Shown piece after piece: positions 1 through 12,161 of a DNA stretch of 25,719 nucleotides. The position numbers and the translations under genes are program-made. Source of the stretch: Glomus cerebriforme (taxonomy: Eukaryota; Glomeromycota; Glomeromycetes; Glomerales; Glomeraceae); the NCBI GenBank assembly GCA_003550305.1, contig QKYT01000126.1, positions 95,628-121,346 on the forward strand. Reading direction: 5' to 3'. Every line of letters begins with the position of its first letter. Positions within the stretch are counted from its first letter, which is position 1. The notes below the pieces were generated by a model. It was not told the origin of the DNA and ran no database searches. It saw only the letters and a list, made by a program, of their open reading frames with translations.

Positions 1-3000
1 TTTTTTTTTTTTAAAAGAAAGGAATTTATTTTTTTTACACATGTTAATTCAAGTGATAATTCATCAAGACAATGAAATTCTTCCTAATTATTTACTTGAA
101 CTTTGAATCTATACGTAACCTAATTAATAATAGAAACAATAATTTACTGCGTATTAACATTTTCTCAGTGTCGTACTAACTACTATTTGCGAATACAATA
201 AAGGATGTACTGTACATGCAATTACGTATATGAATAAATGCTATATTATAATTCTTTTTACCGCAGTTTTTTTTTAAAGTTTGACATTATAAATGTTTAC
301 ATTGGGCGTTTACATAACTGATAACAACATTTATACTTAACAACAATTATCAACAAGTTTATAATTGTTCTTTCCCGCCATTTAGAATTCTTTTTTCCGA
401 AGTAAATTCTAACCAAATTAATCATTGATAAATTTCCATAAACGTTTTAGTTTAAAAACTCTTTAATAATGCAAATGGTTATCCAAATGTGTTTGGTCTT
501 TTTAACCTTTACTTAAAAAGAAACGAATTCGTTCTTTTTGGAAAGAAAAAAAGCTTTACACATATCTTTTGAAATTTACGGAATTTCGGAACAAAAATTT
601 TTCCTAAAGATTCAATCTAATCACAAATTAAAATCATGTGTCCTTTCAAGCTTGTTCTTATTTAATAAATTCATTAATAATTAAATTTTTAATTATTATT
701 ATTAAATAAATTGATTTGGACGAACTTATTTTACAATCAAAAATTATAAAATGTATATAGATAAATGGGAAAACACTAAACCCATTTAATTGAATGTAAC
801 ATTATCCGATGATTATTGGATGATGCTTATCTCCTAAAATTAGTAAAAAAGTAAAAATTATATTATGGTAATCAAAGAAGATCATGATTATAAATGATAT
901 TTAATACATGAAAAAAATTACATGCAATCAAAGTCCGAAAATTAATTCCGATAAACTTATTAACGTAAATTAATTCATTATGATAATAATTTTTTTAAAG
1001 TTACTTCTTTCCGTGCAAATTATCGATCAAAAGAAAAACGTGTTTGCATCGGTCAATTAATTCCGTTTACTGTAATAAAAAAAATAGATGATCTTTTTTT
1101 CTTATACTCAAGCTTAGGGGCGTAGTACTGGCGTAGTGAAAGGCAGATGATTCACATGATTGTTATGTTGGTAAATGCGCCACACCTTTCCTTTTATTCC
1201 TTAAAAGTATTTTAATATTAAAAAATCCTCGTTTCAGGAGACTATATTGGGTTTCCGAGGGGCTTTTTTATTTTTTTCTACATTACGTTTCATCCGTTCT
1301 TTATAATTTAAAAAGTTTAATCACTTTGAGTAACAAAGTTACCAAAATGATATAATAATTGTACGAGAAAATATCTGCCATCTTTTTTTTTTTTTTTTAA
1401 AAAAAAACAAGATTAGTTTGTTTATTACAACTCTTTATTTAATAAGGAGAATGAAAGACTTTAATTAGTACAATTTTTTTTTTTAGGGAATCATTATAAA
1501 ATTAAAGTTTATTACTTAAAATCTAATTGGTTAAAGAAAGAAAAATTTTAACTTGTCCATATTCAATTAATAATAATAATAATAATATAATAATAAAATA
1601 AATAACCGAATTTATTAAAATAATTTATACATAAAAGTTTTTATTATAATGATTAAGGTTAGAAACCGATCCAGGGTTATTATTATTATTATTATTATTA
1701 TTATTTAGAAAAAAATATTTAATTTTAATTTGAAAGAAAATGTGGCGGTGGCAGATGTATCCATAAATGTATTACAAAAGTTTTACCCTTTTTATTTATA
1801 TTATTATTTTTATCATTTGACTCTTTATCGTTATTGAAAGAATTAAAACAAATTTTACAATAACGACTTTTTTTAATACGTGCGTCAAAAAAAAAAAAAG
1901 TGTAATAATTAATTACCATGTATGCATAAAGGCGTCTTATTAAAATTGAATAAATCTAATATAACCATAAATGCATTCATTTTTTAAATTCCGTACAGAA
2001 AAAAAATCGAATGATAAAAAAAAATTTTGTAAATAGAACCTATAAATCTTTATTGAAGATATAAAAAAGGATATATTTTTTTATGTAAGGGTCCAAATAT
2101 ATTTCTTGATTATAATATTATAATAACCGTATTTTAATTTTTTTTTTTTTTTTTTTTTCATGCAATTTGATGGCACTCCACAAAATTTTTTTTTTTGTCA
2201 AACATTTGAGTAAAAAATAAACTGGGAATATGAAGATCACAAACTATTTTTGAAAATTAAAATTTTTTTTTTTCTATTAATTCTATTCATTCGGGAAAAA
2301 TATAAAAAGAAAAAAAAAAATTTTTTTCTAATGGAGATTGGTTAAAAATAAAAAAAATTTGTGTAAGACTTTTTTTTTTTTTTTTTAGTAATTATTCTTT
2401 TGATTACTAAAACAAAAAAATTAAATAATAATAATATGTCCCCTGTTACATTCTTTTAAAAACGCACGCCATGTAAACAAATTAAAATGATTTTTTTTTC
2501 TTATACGAATAAAATGTGTAATAACTAATAACAAAAACATTTTCTGTATGATACAAATTGATGTGCAACATTATTTTATTATGATTTACCATCAAAAAAA
2601 AAAAAAAAAAAAAAAATGACAAAAACAACGCAAAGATCGATAGATAAAAGTTTGAATCAGATCATCAACAATACTACCTCCTGCTTATTAGTGTGTGTGT
2701 GTGGTAAAAAAAATTTTTTTTTAAATATTTACAATCTCTTTTTTTTTGTAAAAAAAAATATTCATGCATTGAATGTATTTTATTTATTTTGAATATGGTT
2801 TTAAAACAGATAATCTTTATTATTTTGGTTTTACATTTAATATAACATTATTAAGACTTACAACAGTACACGAAATTATTATTCGTTTCTCGCAATTCAG
2901 TTTAAATTTGGTTTTAATAGTAATCGATAAAAAACGATGAGTGACGAGTGACGAATATGCAATTAATACTAATTTACCAGTAATTTTCTTTTATTATATT

Positions 3001-3148
3001 CAATTACGTTTAAAGGGAAAAAAAGAATAAAAGAAGATGGACGCGAAAAAAAAACTTTGTCGGACAACTCCGAATAACATTATTTTTTTTTAGTAATTAT
3101 TTTGCAAATCTAGCAAAAGAATTTAAAAAAAAATCGAAAATTAGATAT
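1..3148. other. Non-coding AT-rich stretch
   Basis: I find no supportable gene in this stretch. The only open frame of any length is interrupted low-complexity sequence (Lys/Asn/Phe). It holds ATT/AAT microsatellites (about 1568-1590 and 1678-1706), many A and T runs of 8-22 bases, a short GT repeat near 2691-2702 and a locally GC-richer patch at about 1110-1270. That patch contains the motif TTAGGGGCGTAGT, discussed separately. Confidence 0.7.
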
Positions 3149-3210
3149 AATCTTATCGATCGATCGATTGATTATATTAAAAGAATTTTTATGTATTAAT
3201 TAGCAAAAGA

Positions 3211-3245
<35 letters not shown>

Positions 3246-5091
3246 GGAAAAAAAAATTAATACGATTCAAATTTCAGTGATGAAGAATATTAACGAATAT
3301 TAGTCGATTCCAATTACAGAAATTTTAAGGAATTACAGAATAGTAAATTAAAAAAAACACTAATTTGCAAAGGTTTATACTTAAAGTTGTAACATTAACA
3401 CAAAACAAAAACAAAAAACATGATTATATAACCAAACCGTTTACTTTTTTTTTTGTAAAACTTAAAGTTTGCACCAATTAAAAAAATCAACGAGGCGCAG
3501 CAATAATGCTATAATGGCGTGAGAATATTAAGGAAAAAAATGCATCTCCAAATTATAAAATTAAAATTTGTTGATCGAATGGTAGTTTATTTAAAGTCAT
3601 ACTGCATTTTTTTGTAATGGCCGAATTGAAACGAGTACCAGGATCTAATAATAAATTTTAGTATAGTTCCCATAATGCCACGTTACTTTATATGCTCCAT
3701 AGACGCATGAAATGTGTGACCGAGCTACTTCCTAAAATATCTTCCAAACAGAATCTAAAGAAAATGCATAACCTAATAAACAATAATTATAAACAACGGT
3801 AATTGATTTAAGGATAATTGTATTGAAAATCTTGAATCACGTGTTCTACTTTGATTTTTAAGAATGATATCATCGTTTGCAATATTTTCGCTGTACGAAG
3901 GCTGACTTGGCGCTTTTAATAGGTCTTTGATGTTTACAAAACATTTTATGGCATGTGACCCAATTTCCCTTACTCTCTCCGTTTATAATTGTCGTTAAAA
4001 AAAAAAAAAAAAAAAAGATTGAATGGTTCATTTAACAATTATATTTAATGAATTTATTCATGAGGTTAGTCCACGAAACGAAAATACAAAGAAAAGAGAA
4101 ACCGTTCATCTAAACAAATTCCATAAATCGACCTCAATAAAATAAAAAGAACATATGCATATTTAGGTAAAGTAATGCAACATTCACACAGAAATCAACA
4201 GCATTTTGCCTAAATTTCACTTAAATGGTTACGATGATCATTTAATTGTAATATTCCTTTGTTCAAAAGGGAGAAACAAAAATTTCATTAACAAAAAATT
4301 TGATTAAAATGACTATAAAATTGCATAATTGTCCTTATCAGTAGTAAATATGACTAATCATAAATAAATTTGGTTAATTGGATCAGCAATCCTTTTATTT
4401 TTATTGTTCTTTTTAAAAAAGGTATAGACACTATATATATATACACTATATAGATGGTTTTCTTTTTATATATAAACAAGTTTTTTTTATTTAAAAAAAA
4501 ATTTTATCGTACATAATCAAGATTTTAATTGATTTTAATAAAAAAACTTAACATTCATTACTCCACATTTTATTTCATTTCTCTTTGAAAAACGAATGGT
4601 TTGGTAACAAAACCATATGAAAGACCATATGGAAATCAAAGCATTGGTTACCACTTTTGGAATATAAATAAAAAAAATGTCCGGTGATGCGTAGTGTGAC
4701 ACGTAGTGTGATTGCGTGATGGGACTGCATTAGTTCGGCGGCTCGGCGCAGTTTTTTAAAAAAAAATTACTGCGTCATTTCAATTTGAAAAGAAATGACG
4801 AGATTATTATAATTCCAGTAAACTAATTCGGCGTATGTTCATTGCATGACATTGCATAAAAAAAAAAAAGTAGAACGGTTAATCTCTTTTCCTAGAATAA
4901 ATTTAACATGAATATCCCCTGAATAATTTCAAGGAACCTCTATTTTTTTTAATAATAATACTTCAGTACTACGTCCATATTTACATGAAAAAAATAAATT
5001 GGTCCGTAATTTATTTTTCGCATAATTATTTTTTTTCTTTTAATCGTTTAAAATTATGGCTTCTTTGGTCATTGCGCCTGTGCGTAGTATT
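3149..5091. repeat. 1.94-kb duplicated block, copy 1 (probable assembly overlap)
   Basis: This block starts at AATCTTATCGATCG and ends at GCGTAGTATT, directly before the single N at 5092. The same sequence restarts right after the N. The two copies match in order and spacing at every landmark checked: both contain a 32-A run (3212-3243 and 5156-5187), a 20-A run, the same nested hairpins and the same TA repeat. The only difference found is a 12-A run here against 11 A near 6802-6812. No gene lies inside. End-to-end identity flanking one N is what an unmerged contig overlap looks like, so the true locus probably has one copy. Confidence 0.95.
4596..4800. repeat. Cluster of short perfect inverted repeats
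   Basis: Several perfect short stems lie close together. TGGTAAC/GTTACCA encloses CCATATG/CATATGG at about 4602-4652. CGCAGT pairs with ACTGCG at 4747-4774, flanking a T-run/A-run. CGTCATTTC pairs with GAAATGACG at 4773-4800 and overlaps the previous stem by two bases. Between them is a GC-richer patch with CGTAGTGTGA twice. The same structures recur in the second copy of the block (6691-6744). They could be cruciform-prone DNA or remnants of a small element. No transcript is implied. Confidence 0.6.
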
Positions 5092-5092
5092 N
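5092..5092. other. Single N: scaffold gap or contig junction
   Basis: This is the only ambiguous base in the window. It falls exactly between the end of copy 1 and the start of copy 2 of the duplicated block. This fits a placeholder gap inserted by a scaffolder between two contigs that actually overlap. Confidence 0.9.
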
Positions 5093-5154
5093 AATCTTAT
5101 CGATCGATCGATTGATTATATTAAAAGAATTTTTATGTATTAATTAGCAAAAGA

Positions 5155-5189
<35 letters not shown>

Positions 5190-7034
5190 GGAAAAAAAAA
5201 TTAATACGATTCAAATTTCAGTGATGAAGAATATTAACGAATATTAGTCGATTCCAATTACAGAAATTTTAAGGAATTACAGAATAGTAAATTAAAAAAA
5301 ACACTAATTTGCAAAGGTTTATACTTAAAGTTGTAACATTAACACAAAACAAAAACAAAAAACATGATTATATAACCAAACCGTTTACTTTTTTTTTTGT
5401 AAAACTTAAAGTTTGCACCAATTAAAAAAATCAACGAGGCGCAGCAATAATGCTATAATGGCGTGAGAATATTAAGGAAAAAAATGCATCTCCAAATTAT
5501 AAAATTAAAATTTGTTGATCGAATGGTAGTTTATTTAAAGTCATACTGCATTTTTTTGTAATGGCCGAATTGAAACGAGTACCAGGATCTAATAATAAAT
5601 TTTAGTATAGTTCCCATAATGCCACGTTACTTTATATGCTCCATAGACGCATGAAATGTGTGACCGAGCTACTTCCTAAAATATCTTCCAAACAGAATCT
5701 AAAGAAAATGCATAACCTAATAAACAATAATTATAAACAACGGTAATTGATTTAAGGATAATTGTATTGAAAATCTTGAATCACGTGTTCTACTTTGATT
5801 TTTAAGAATGATATCATCGTTTGCAATATTTTCGCTGTACGAAGGCTGACTTGGCGCTTTTAATAGGTCTTTGATGTTTACAAAACATTTTATGGCATGT
5901 GACCCAATTTCCCTTACTCTCTCCGTTTATAATTGTCGTTAAAAAAAAAAAAAAAAAAAAGATTGAATGGTTCATTTAACAATTATATTTAATGAATTTA
6001 TTCATGAGGTTAGTCCACGAAACGAAAATACAAAGAAAAGAGAAACCGTTCATCTAAACAAATTCCATAAATCGACCTCAATAAAATAAAAAGAACATAT
6101 GCATATTTAGGTAAAGTAATGCAACATTCACACAGAAATCAACAGCATTTTGCCTAAATTTCACTTAAATGGTTACGATGATCATTTAATTGTAATATTC
6201 CTTTGTTCAAAAGGGAGAAACAAAAATTTCATTAACAAAAAATTTGATTAAAATGACTATAAAATTGCATAATTGTCCTTATCAGTAGTAAATATGACTA
6301 ATCATAAATAAATTTGGTTAATTGGATCAGCAATCCTTTTATTTTTATTGTTCTTTTTAAAAAAGGTATAGACACTATATATATATACACTATATAGATG
6401 GTTTTCTTTTTATATATAAACAAGTTTTTTTTATTTAAAAAAAAATTTTATCGTACATAATCAAGATTTTAATTGATTTTAATAAAAAAACTTAACATTC
6501 ATTACTCCACATTTTATTTCATTTCTCTTTGAAAAACGAATGGTTTGGTAACAAAACCATATGAAAGACCATATGGAAATCAAAGCATTGGTTACCACTT
6601 TTGGAATATAAATAAAAAAAATGTCCGGTGATGCGTAGTGTGACACGTAGTGTGATTGCGTGATGGGACTGCATTAGTTCGGCGGCTCGGCGCAGTTTTT
6701 TAAAAAAAAATTACTGCGTCATTTCAATTTGAAAAGAAATGACGAGATTATTATAATTCCAGTAAACTAATTCGGCGTATGTTCATTGCATGACATTGCA
6801 TAAAAAAAAAAAGTAGAACGGTTAATCTCTTTTCCTAGAATAAATTTAACATGAATATCCCCTGAATAATTTCAAGGAACCTCTATTTTTTTTAATAATA
6901 ATACTTCAGTACTACGTCCATATTTACATGAAAAAAATAAATTGGTCCGTAATTTATTTTTCGCATAATTATTTTTTTTCTTTTAATCGTTTAAAATTAT
7001 GGCTTCTTTGGTCATTGCGCCTGTGCGTAGTATT
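5093..7034. repeat. 1.94-kb duplicated block, copy 2
   Basis: This is the second copy of 3149-5091 in direct orientation, 1942 bases against 1943. The one missing base is an A in the homopolymer near 6802-6812. The copy ends at TATT (7034), after which the sequence is unique (GATAAGACG...). A short open frame running from 6928 to 7140 crosses this boundary, is low complexity and is not considered a gene. Confidence 0.95.
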
Positions 7035-8630
7035 GATAAGACGTTCGTTACTTTCTATGGAAAGATGGCATTTTTTATGTAACTTAACAAACCAGAAATA
7101 TGTGGCTTATTGTTTCGTTACGATTTATTATTGGATTTAGAAATCGGTGATTACCAGTGTAATTAATTTTTTTAATTATTATGACATCATTAAAACAGAA
7201 TAATTTTATTTAAAAACCAATTAATTTAAAATCATATTTGATTTTTGAAAAAAGAGGGGCTTTCATTTTAAAATTATATATATAAATTATAAATAGCCAA
7301 GAAATTCAACCAGATCTTCGAATTGGCATATTAAACATCATTACAAATCAAACAGGTGACACTGAATGAGAATAAAAAAAACCCAACTCCTACCTTTTTT
7401 TTTTTTTACAAATTGATTGAAACCCTTTAAAAGAAAACAATTCAAATGTTTCAATCTTTTTTATTCCTAAAGAAATTTCTTTTTCCTTTAGCAATCGAAA
7501 GATTTATTAGTAATCCGAATATAATATGTTGTGCTTTTCTTATAACGCATTGAGCAACCAAAATGGACGATCTATTTTAAACACAGAAATTAGAACATTC
7601 AACTTGAAAAAAAACAAGAATACTGGTAAATTCTTGGAATTATCTCAGGAAAACGTAATATAATAAATATCATTGTAATAATTGTAATATAACAATCACT
7701 AATTAGAATAGTCATCAAGATATTCGTTTAACCCAATTCTTTTAATCCTATTAAAAAAAAAATTTTACGATTACATTTTTTTGCTCAGTTTTTTTTACAA
7801 CTTTTTTTTATTACTACTCCATTACGTTTTAAATTGTTATGGTATGTTATTATCACTAATAAACATAAATAATACTTTGATAAATTATTGGCATTTTAAT
7901 AATTTTATGTTTATTATTAAATGAATTTCAATCATATGGATTTAGTAAAATTATAATAAATGATTAAACATGAATCGTTTTTTTTTTTTAAAAAAAAACA
8001 ACATAAATAATTAAACTAAAATTTTTTAAAATAAATAATATATTTAGTAATTGAATGAATAATATAATATAAAATACTATAATAATAAAAAAAATCAAAC
8101 TTGATATAGAAAATTACTTTATTTATGTTGCAGATTAACACTAACTAATTTTCCATTCAACTCAAAAAAAAAAAAAAATTTTTTTTTTTTTTTTAAACAT
8201 ATTTCCCTTCTGAATTGTTTCTTCGCCCAACTATTTTGTTATTCATTTTAGCAATACTTAATTTAATTTTTTTATTATAAGGGGAAGGGGAGTACAATAA
8301 TATATATATATAATTTTTTTATTCAACCATATTTATTTATGATATCATTATAAAATCGGAATTAAATTATCCACCGAAAATTTTTTTTTTTTTATGTAAT
8401 TACTTGAAAAAAAGTATTTATATTTAAAGAGCTTAGTAACCTAACCACGTTTTAAAAAAAAAATTTATATAATTTTTTTTTTTTAAAAAAAAAAAGACAG
8501 GAGATAATTCTTGTAAAAAAAAAAAAAAAAAAAAAATTTTTTTAAGCCCCAATTTCATTAAATATATATATATATATAAATAATTAGAAAAAAAATTTTT
8601 TTTTTCTCTGTTCAAATTAAAAAAAAAATT
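7035..8630. other. Non-coding stretch upstream of the SWIRM gene
   Basis: No gene is visible. The sequence is AT-rich with long A/T runs, a TA repeat near 8299-8312 and another near 8562-8578. The last 200 bases before the ATG at 8631 consist almost entirely of A and T tracts. These are likely the promoter and 5' leader of the SWIRM gene, but no specific element can be named. A 72-codon reverse frame here is Phe/Lys low complexity. Confidence 0.6.
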
Positions 8631-9947
8631 ATGTCGTCTCAGTGTATGCAAGGTTCCAATCTCTTGGAGGTAAAACCAATTCCACTTATTTCACCTCCTC
8701 TTTCTCCAAATCCAAGAGTAACTACTCAATCGAATAAAAATGATGATTCAAATAATAATTCTCTTGAAAGAAGAAATAATCAAGAAGAACTACAACAACA
8801 ACATCATCATAATGTACCAAAAATTACAGTCACTCAAGAAACTCAACAAGATTCAACAAATTCTCCTTCACCTTCTTCTTCAATACCTCGTAATAAATAT
8901 AGAATGAGAATTTGTGAAGCACCACCAGAAATTTTAACATTAATTAAAGCTTCCGAAGAAGAAAAAAATAAATCGAGTGTTTCGTCAAATAAATTCTTTA
9001 ATGTAACAACTGAGTCAACTACAGGAGAATTACCCGCTGTCTCCGACATTATGGGTAGTACAAATGATAAAAATAGTTCTTCATTTGCCACATCAAATCA
9101 ATCCTCCAGTCATAACAAAGGTCGTGTGATCATAACGCCAAATAATACAACAACAGCACAAACAACTAATAATAATTATAAGATAATTTCGGATAAACGT
9201 AATAAACGAAATCGCTCTAGAAAAAATCCTTACCCCAAAAAGGCTCCTTCAAAATCTTCACCAGGAATTACCTTAAAAGTAGATGTTTTTACACCATTTA
9301 AGGAGGACCCAGCATCACTATTAAAGAGTGATGATCCTCCAACAAATTCTAACCCATCAAGTTCATATTTATTAGCGGAATTTTCATCATCCGAATCTAC
9401 ACCACCTAGTAGTCCAAGACCATCATCTAAAAGACAAAGGAAAACAAAAACAAAACGATCAAAAAATCATATTTCAGAAAGAAAACGTAAAGGAAATAGT
9501 CTTGCAAGAGTAATGGCAGATCGTGGCTTATTAGAAACAACTTTTAATCCTGTTACAACAACTACAGGTGAAATTAAACCAATTCGGATTCCACCTCCGC
9601 CTCCAATGCAATTTGATGAATTAGTAAAAAGTATTGATAAATTAGGTCTCACAACAGAATTATTAAACAAAGCAAATCCAAGAATAAACTGGAAAGGACA
9701 ACCTTTATCAATTTTACATCTTCCACATTACAATTCTTTACATCCAAAAGAGGCAATTGTGGCTTCGACACTTCGACTTACACCTGTTCAATACTTGACA
9801 GCAAAGAATACTTTGGTATCATCTGCTCGAAGATATATACAAAAATCACTCCCATTCCGTAAAAGTGATGCACAGAAACTTCTTAGAATAGATGTTAATA
9901 AAGCAAGTAAACTCTGGGAATTTTTTATGCAAGTAAAATGGATCTAA
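8631..9947 (+). CDS. SWIRM-domain nuclear protein, Fun19/Laf-like
   Basis: This is an uninterrupted 438-residue frame from ATG at 8631 to TAA at 9945. Residues 1 to about 330 are low complexity (Ser, Asn, Gln, Thr, Pro), with a Gln/His run near 54-63 and two basic clusters near 189-209 and 265-288 that could be nuclear localisation signals. The C-terminal 80-85 residues match the fungal SWIRM fold. Key strings are INWKGQPLSI, LHPKEA, TLRLTPVQYL, FRKSDAQKLLRIDVNKASKLW and a terminal VKWI. In yeasts such proteins (Fun19/YOR338W; Laf1/Laf2 in S. pombe, subunits of the Clr6/Rpd3L deacetylase complex) have the same layout, with a disordered N-terminus and SWIRM at the extreme C-terminus. A role in histone deacetylase complexes is therefore inferred by family. 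No catalytic domain is present, which excludes an LSD1-type demethylase. No intron is needed. The start is the first ATG, after an A-rich leader. Confidence 0.9.
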   Translation: MSSQCMQGSNLLEVKPIPLISPPLSPNPRVTTQSNKNDDSNNNSLERRNNQEELQQQHHHNVPKITVTQETQQDSTNSPSPSSSIPRNKYRMRICEAPPEILTLIKASEEEKNKSSVSSNKFFNVTTESTTGELPAVSDIMGSTNDKNSSSFATSNQSSSHNKGRVIITPNNTTTAQTTNNNYKIISDKRNKRNRSRKNPYPKKAPSKSSPGITLKVDVFTPFKEDPASLLKSDDPPTNSNPSSSYLLAEFSSSESTPPSSPRPSSKRQRKTKTKRSKNHISERKRKGNSLARVMADRGLLETTFNPVTTTTGEIKPIRIPPPPPMQFDELVKSIDKLGLTTELLNKANPRINWKGQPLSILHLPHYNSLHPKEAIVASTLRLTPVQYLTAKNTLVSSARRYIQKSLPFRKSDAQKLLRIDVNKASKLWEFFMQVKWI

Positions 9948-11342
9948 AAAGAATTCGGAATATTCGGAGTTGTAAGGCTGTACAATTTTGGTTAAAGTTT
10001 AATTTGGCGCAATTTGACTCCCTTTAAAGTTTCTTATCACCTTATTATTACATAAATTTAGCATAAATGATTTCATTTTTAGAGTTTATTGATGATGATA
10101 ATTTTTTTTTTTCGGCATTATTTTAGATAATTATTGTACATATAAGAAGGTAATATATATGATTCATTGTTTTTCTTTTAGAGAATTAATAATCTCTTTT
10201 TAATATCTATTTTATATATATATATTTTATTTTCTATATATTTTATTTTATTTTATTTTTTTATATTGCCTGAGAAACTGAGAAACAAATAATACAAATA
10301 AAAAATAAAAAAGAAAACATTGTATAAAATGTATAAATCAATAATAATTGTCTCTGTTTTAAAAATATCTGATATGAATGAAATATAATCATTTTAAAAA
10401 AAAAATAGAAACCGTTCCAGGACTCGTAAAAAAAAAAAAAATTAATTATGTAAATCACTAAGAAACTTTAATTACCACCAATCCCAATTTGATTTACCAA
10501 ATAAATGCTCCCCGTAAACTTTAATATATTTTTTGACACATTCCCACATCATCCACTTTAGAAACCCAGTCGAACAATGATTACGTCAGATTCACGTGAA
10601 CGTTATGAAACCTTGTAAATTAAACTTATTAAGATAATAATTTTGTTTTATCCCGGAAAATTGCTAATAAAAATTATATGGTAAAATTATTACTCCAGAT
10701 TTCCGATTAAAATTTAAAGGTTTAATACATATAAATCACCTATTATTTATTTTTGATATAAACAAATAATTTATTATTCTTAGAAATCATACTAGTAAAT
10801 CTCAAAATTATCTTAATTTGGAAATTTTATCATATCCAATCGGGAATTTAAAATAGTCCCACGTTTCATTATGTGACACTACAATTAATTCTTTTTTTTT
10901 TAATCCTAATTAAGAAATTAAGTAATACAACGACTTATCTGATTTTTTTTTTTTTTAAAAAAAAAATAATTTGAAAGAAGAAGAATAAAAAAAAAACTTG
11001 TTATGAATGTTTGTTTATAATTATTCCATGGAAGGTAAATTTTCAATTCCTTAAACTTGAATTAAAACTTGAAAGAAAACCAGTGTAAAATGAGTGAAAA
11101 AGAAAAATAAAATAAAAAAAAAAAAGATCAAAATATTTTGCTTCTCTGTTGAGTAACAGAAAGAAATATTTATTTATTACCATTCGATATATATTATATG
11201 TATACTTGTATGTAATAATCTTTTATTATTATTATTTTATTTCTTTTAAACATTTTAAATCTTTTTAAATCTTTTTTACGTAACAGGAATTTCCGTTATT
11301 CGTTCATTAAAAAAAAAAAAAGATATCTCTAATTTCCATACA

Positions 11343-11391
11343 ATTTAAGATGATTTAAGATGATTTAAGATAATTTAAAAGATTTTAAGAT
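11343..11391. repeat. Short tandem repeat, about 10-bp unit
   Basis: The unit TTTAAGATGA occurs about three times in a row, followed by decayed copies (TTTAAGATAA, TTTAAAAGA, TTTTAAGATTA). It is a small AT-rich minisatellite with no associated gene. Confidence 0.75.
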
Positions 11392-12054
11392 TATTTTCAT
11401 GTAATTGTTATTTTTACACGATAATTTGGAATCATCAAAATAAAATTTACCATCAATGTTTTTTCAAACAATAAAAAAAATTGCATGTATTGTTTAATTG
11501 TATTTCCTCGTTGAACGGGAAAAGCCGCTAAATTCTTATTTAGGTAATTTATTGTACAATCCAAAAAAGAAACCATCAAAGAATCTTTTTGAGTACACTA
11601 CTTAATCCACTGCGCCCCTAAAATAAAAATAAGGTTCCAAACTTTATTTACTTTATTTTCATTGATCAATGTTTATTTATTTTTTTTTTTTTTTATCATT
11701 TAAAATAACATCCTTTTAACGTTTCATAATCATTTTCTTTAAACATCACTTTAATAATTAATATTCCGCAACATATCAAAACAAAAACACACGTCTCACA
11801 ATTAATTTCTTTAATTTACACAATGTATTATGATTTAAAAAAGATGTCACACTACTAAAGAATATTATTGATATTTTATTTATTAATTTGGTTAGTTAAA
11901 ATTTCAATAATAGTACTTCATAAGGAAATTTGAATGAAAAGATATGATTTTCCAGGTGTGAATCGGTTGTACAATATGGGCGATACTTGGAGTGTAACTT
12001 AGAAATTTGTGACGCATAATTACGTTTTCGATTAATTCTTTTAAATCAACTTCC

Positions 12055-12060
12055 TTTATT
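12055..12060 (-). terminator. Candidate polyadenylation signal of the hydratase gene
   Basis: The plus strand reads TTTATT, which is AATAAA on the minus strand, about 100 bases past the stop codon of the hydratase gene. A second AATAAA overlaps the stop codon itself (minus strand TAATAAAAG at about 12157-12164) and is too close to be the main signal. Confidence 0.4.
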
Positions 12061-12161
12061 CATAAATTCAAACAAAACAAAAAGAAATGATCCCTTTTCC
12101 AATATATATACTGCATACTGTATATAATAATAATTAATAAAGAAATTTCAAAAAACTTTTA

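Larger units (their letters stand above)
9948..12161. other. Convergent intergenic region
   Basis: This region lies between the 3' ends of the SWIRM gene (+) and the hydratase gene (-), so it holds two 3' UTRs and probably no promoter for either. No coding exon is recognised. It contains a short tandem array of TTTAAGATGA-like units (11343-11391), several A/T tracts and a 26-bp motif at 11596-11621 that partly matches 1114-1138 in inverted orientation. Confidence 0.6.

Noticed and set aside
1220..1275. Terminator-like CCTCG ... CGAGG followed by a T run
   Set aside because: It looks like a bacterial intrinsic terminator, but the window is eukaryotic and no gene ends here. T runs are everywhere.
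3149..7034. True tandem duplication of 1.94 kb
   Set aside because: The copies are essentially identical and their border coincides with the only N in the window, so an unmerged contig overlap is much more likely.
6928..7140. 70-codon open frame
   Set aside because: It crosses the end of the duplicated block, is aromatic-rich low complexity, and shows no motif or splice context.
8433..8651. Reverse 72-codon frame before the SWIRM gene
   Set aside because: It is Phe/Lys/Tyr low complexity from A/T tracts and overlaps the start of the SWIRM gene.
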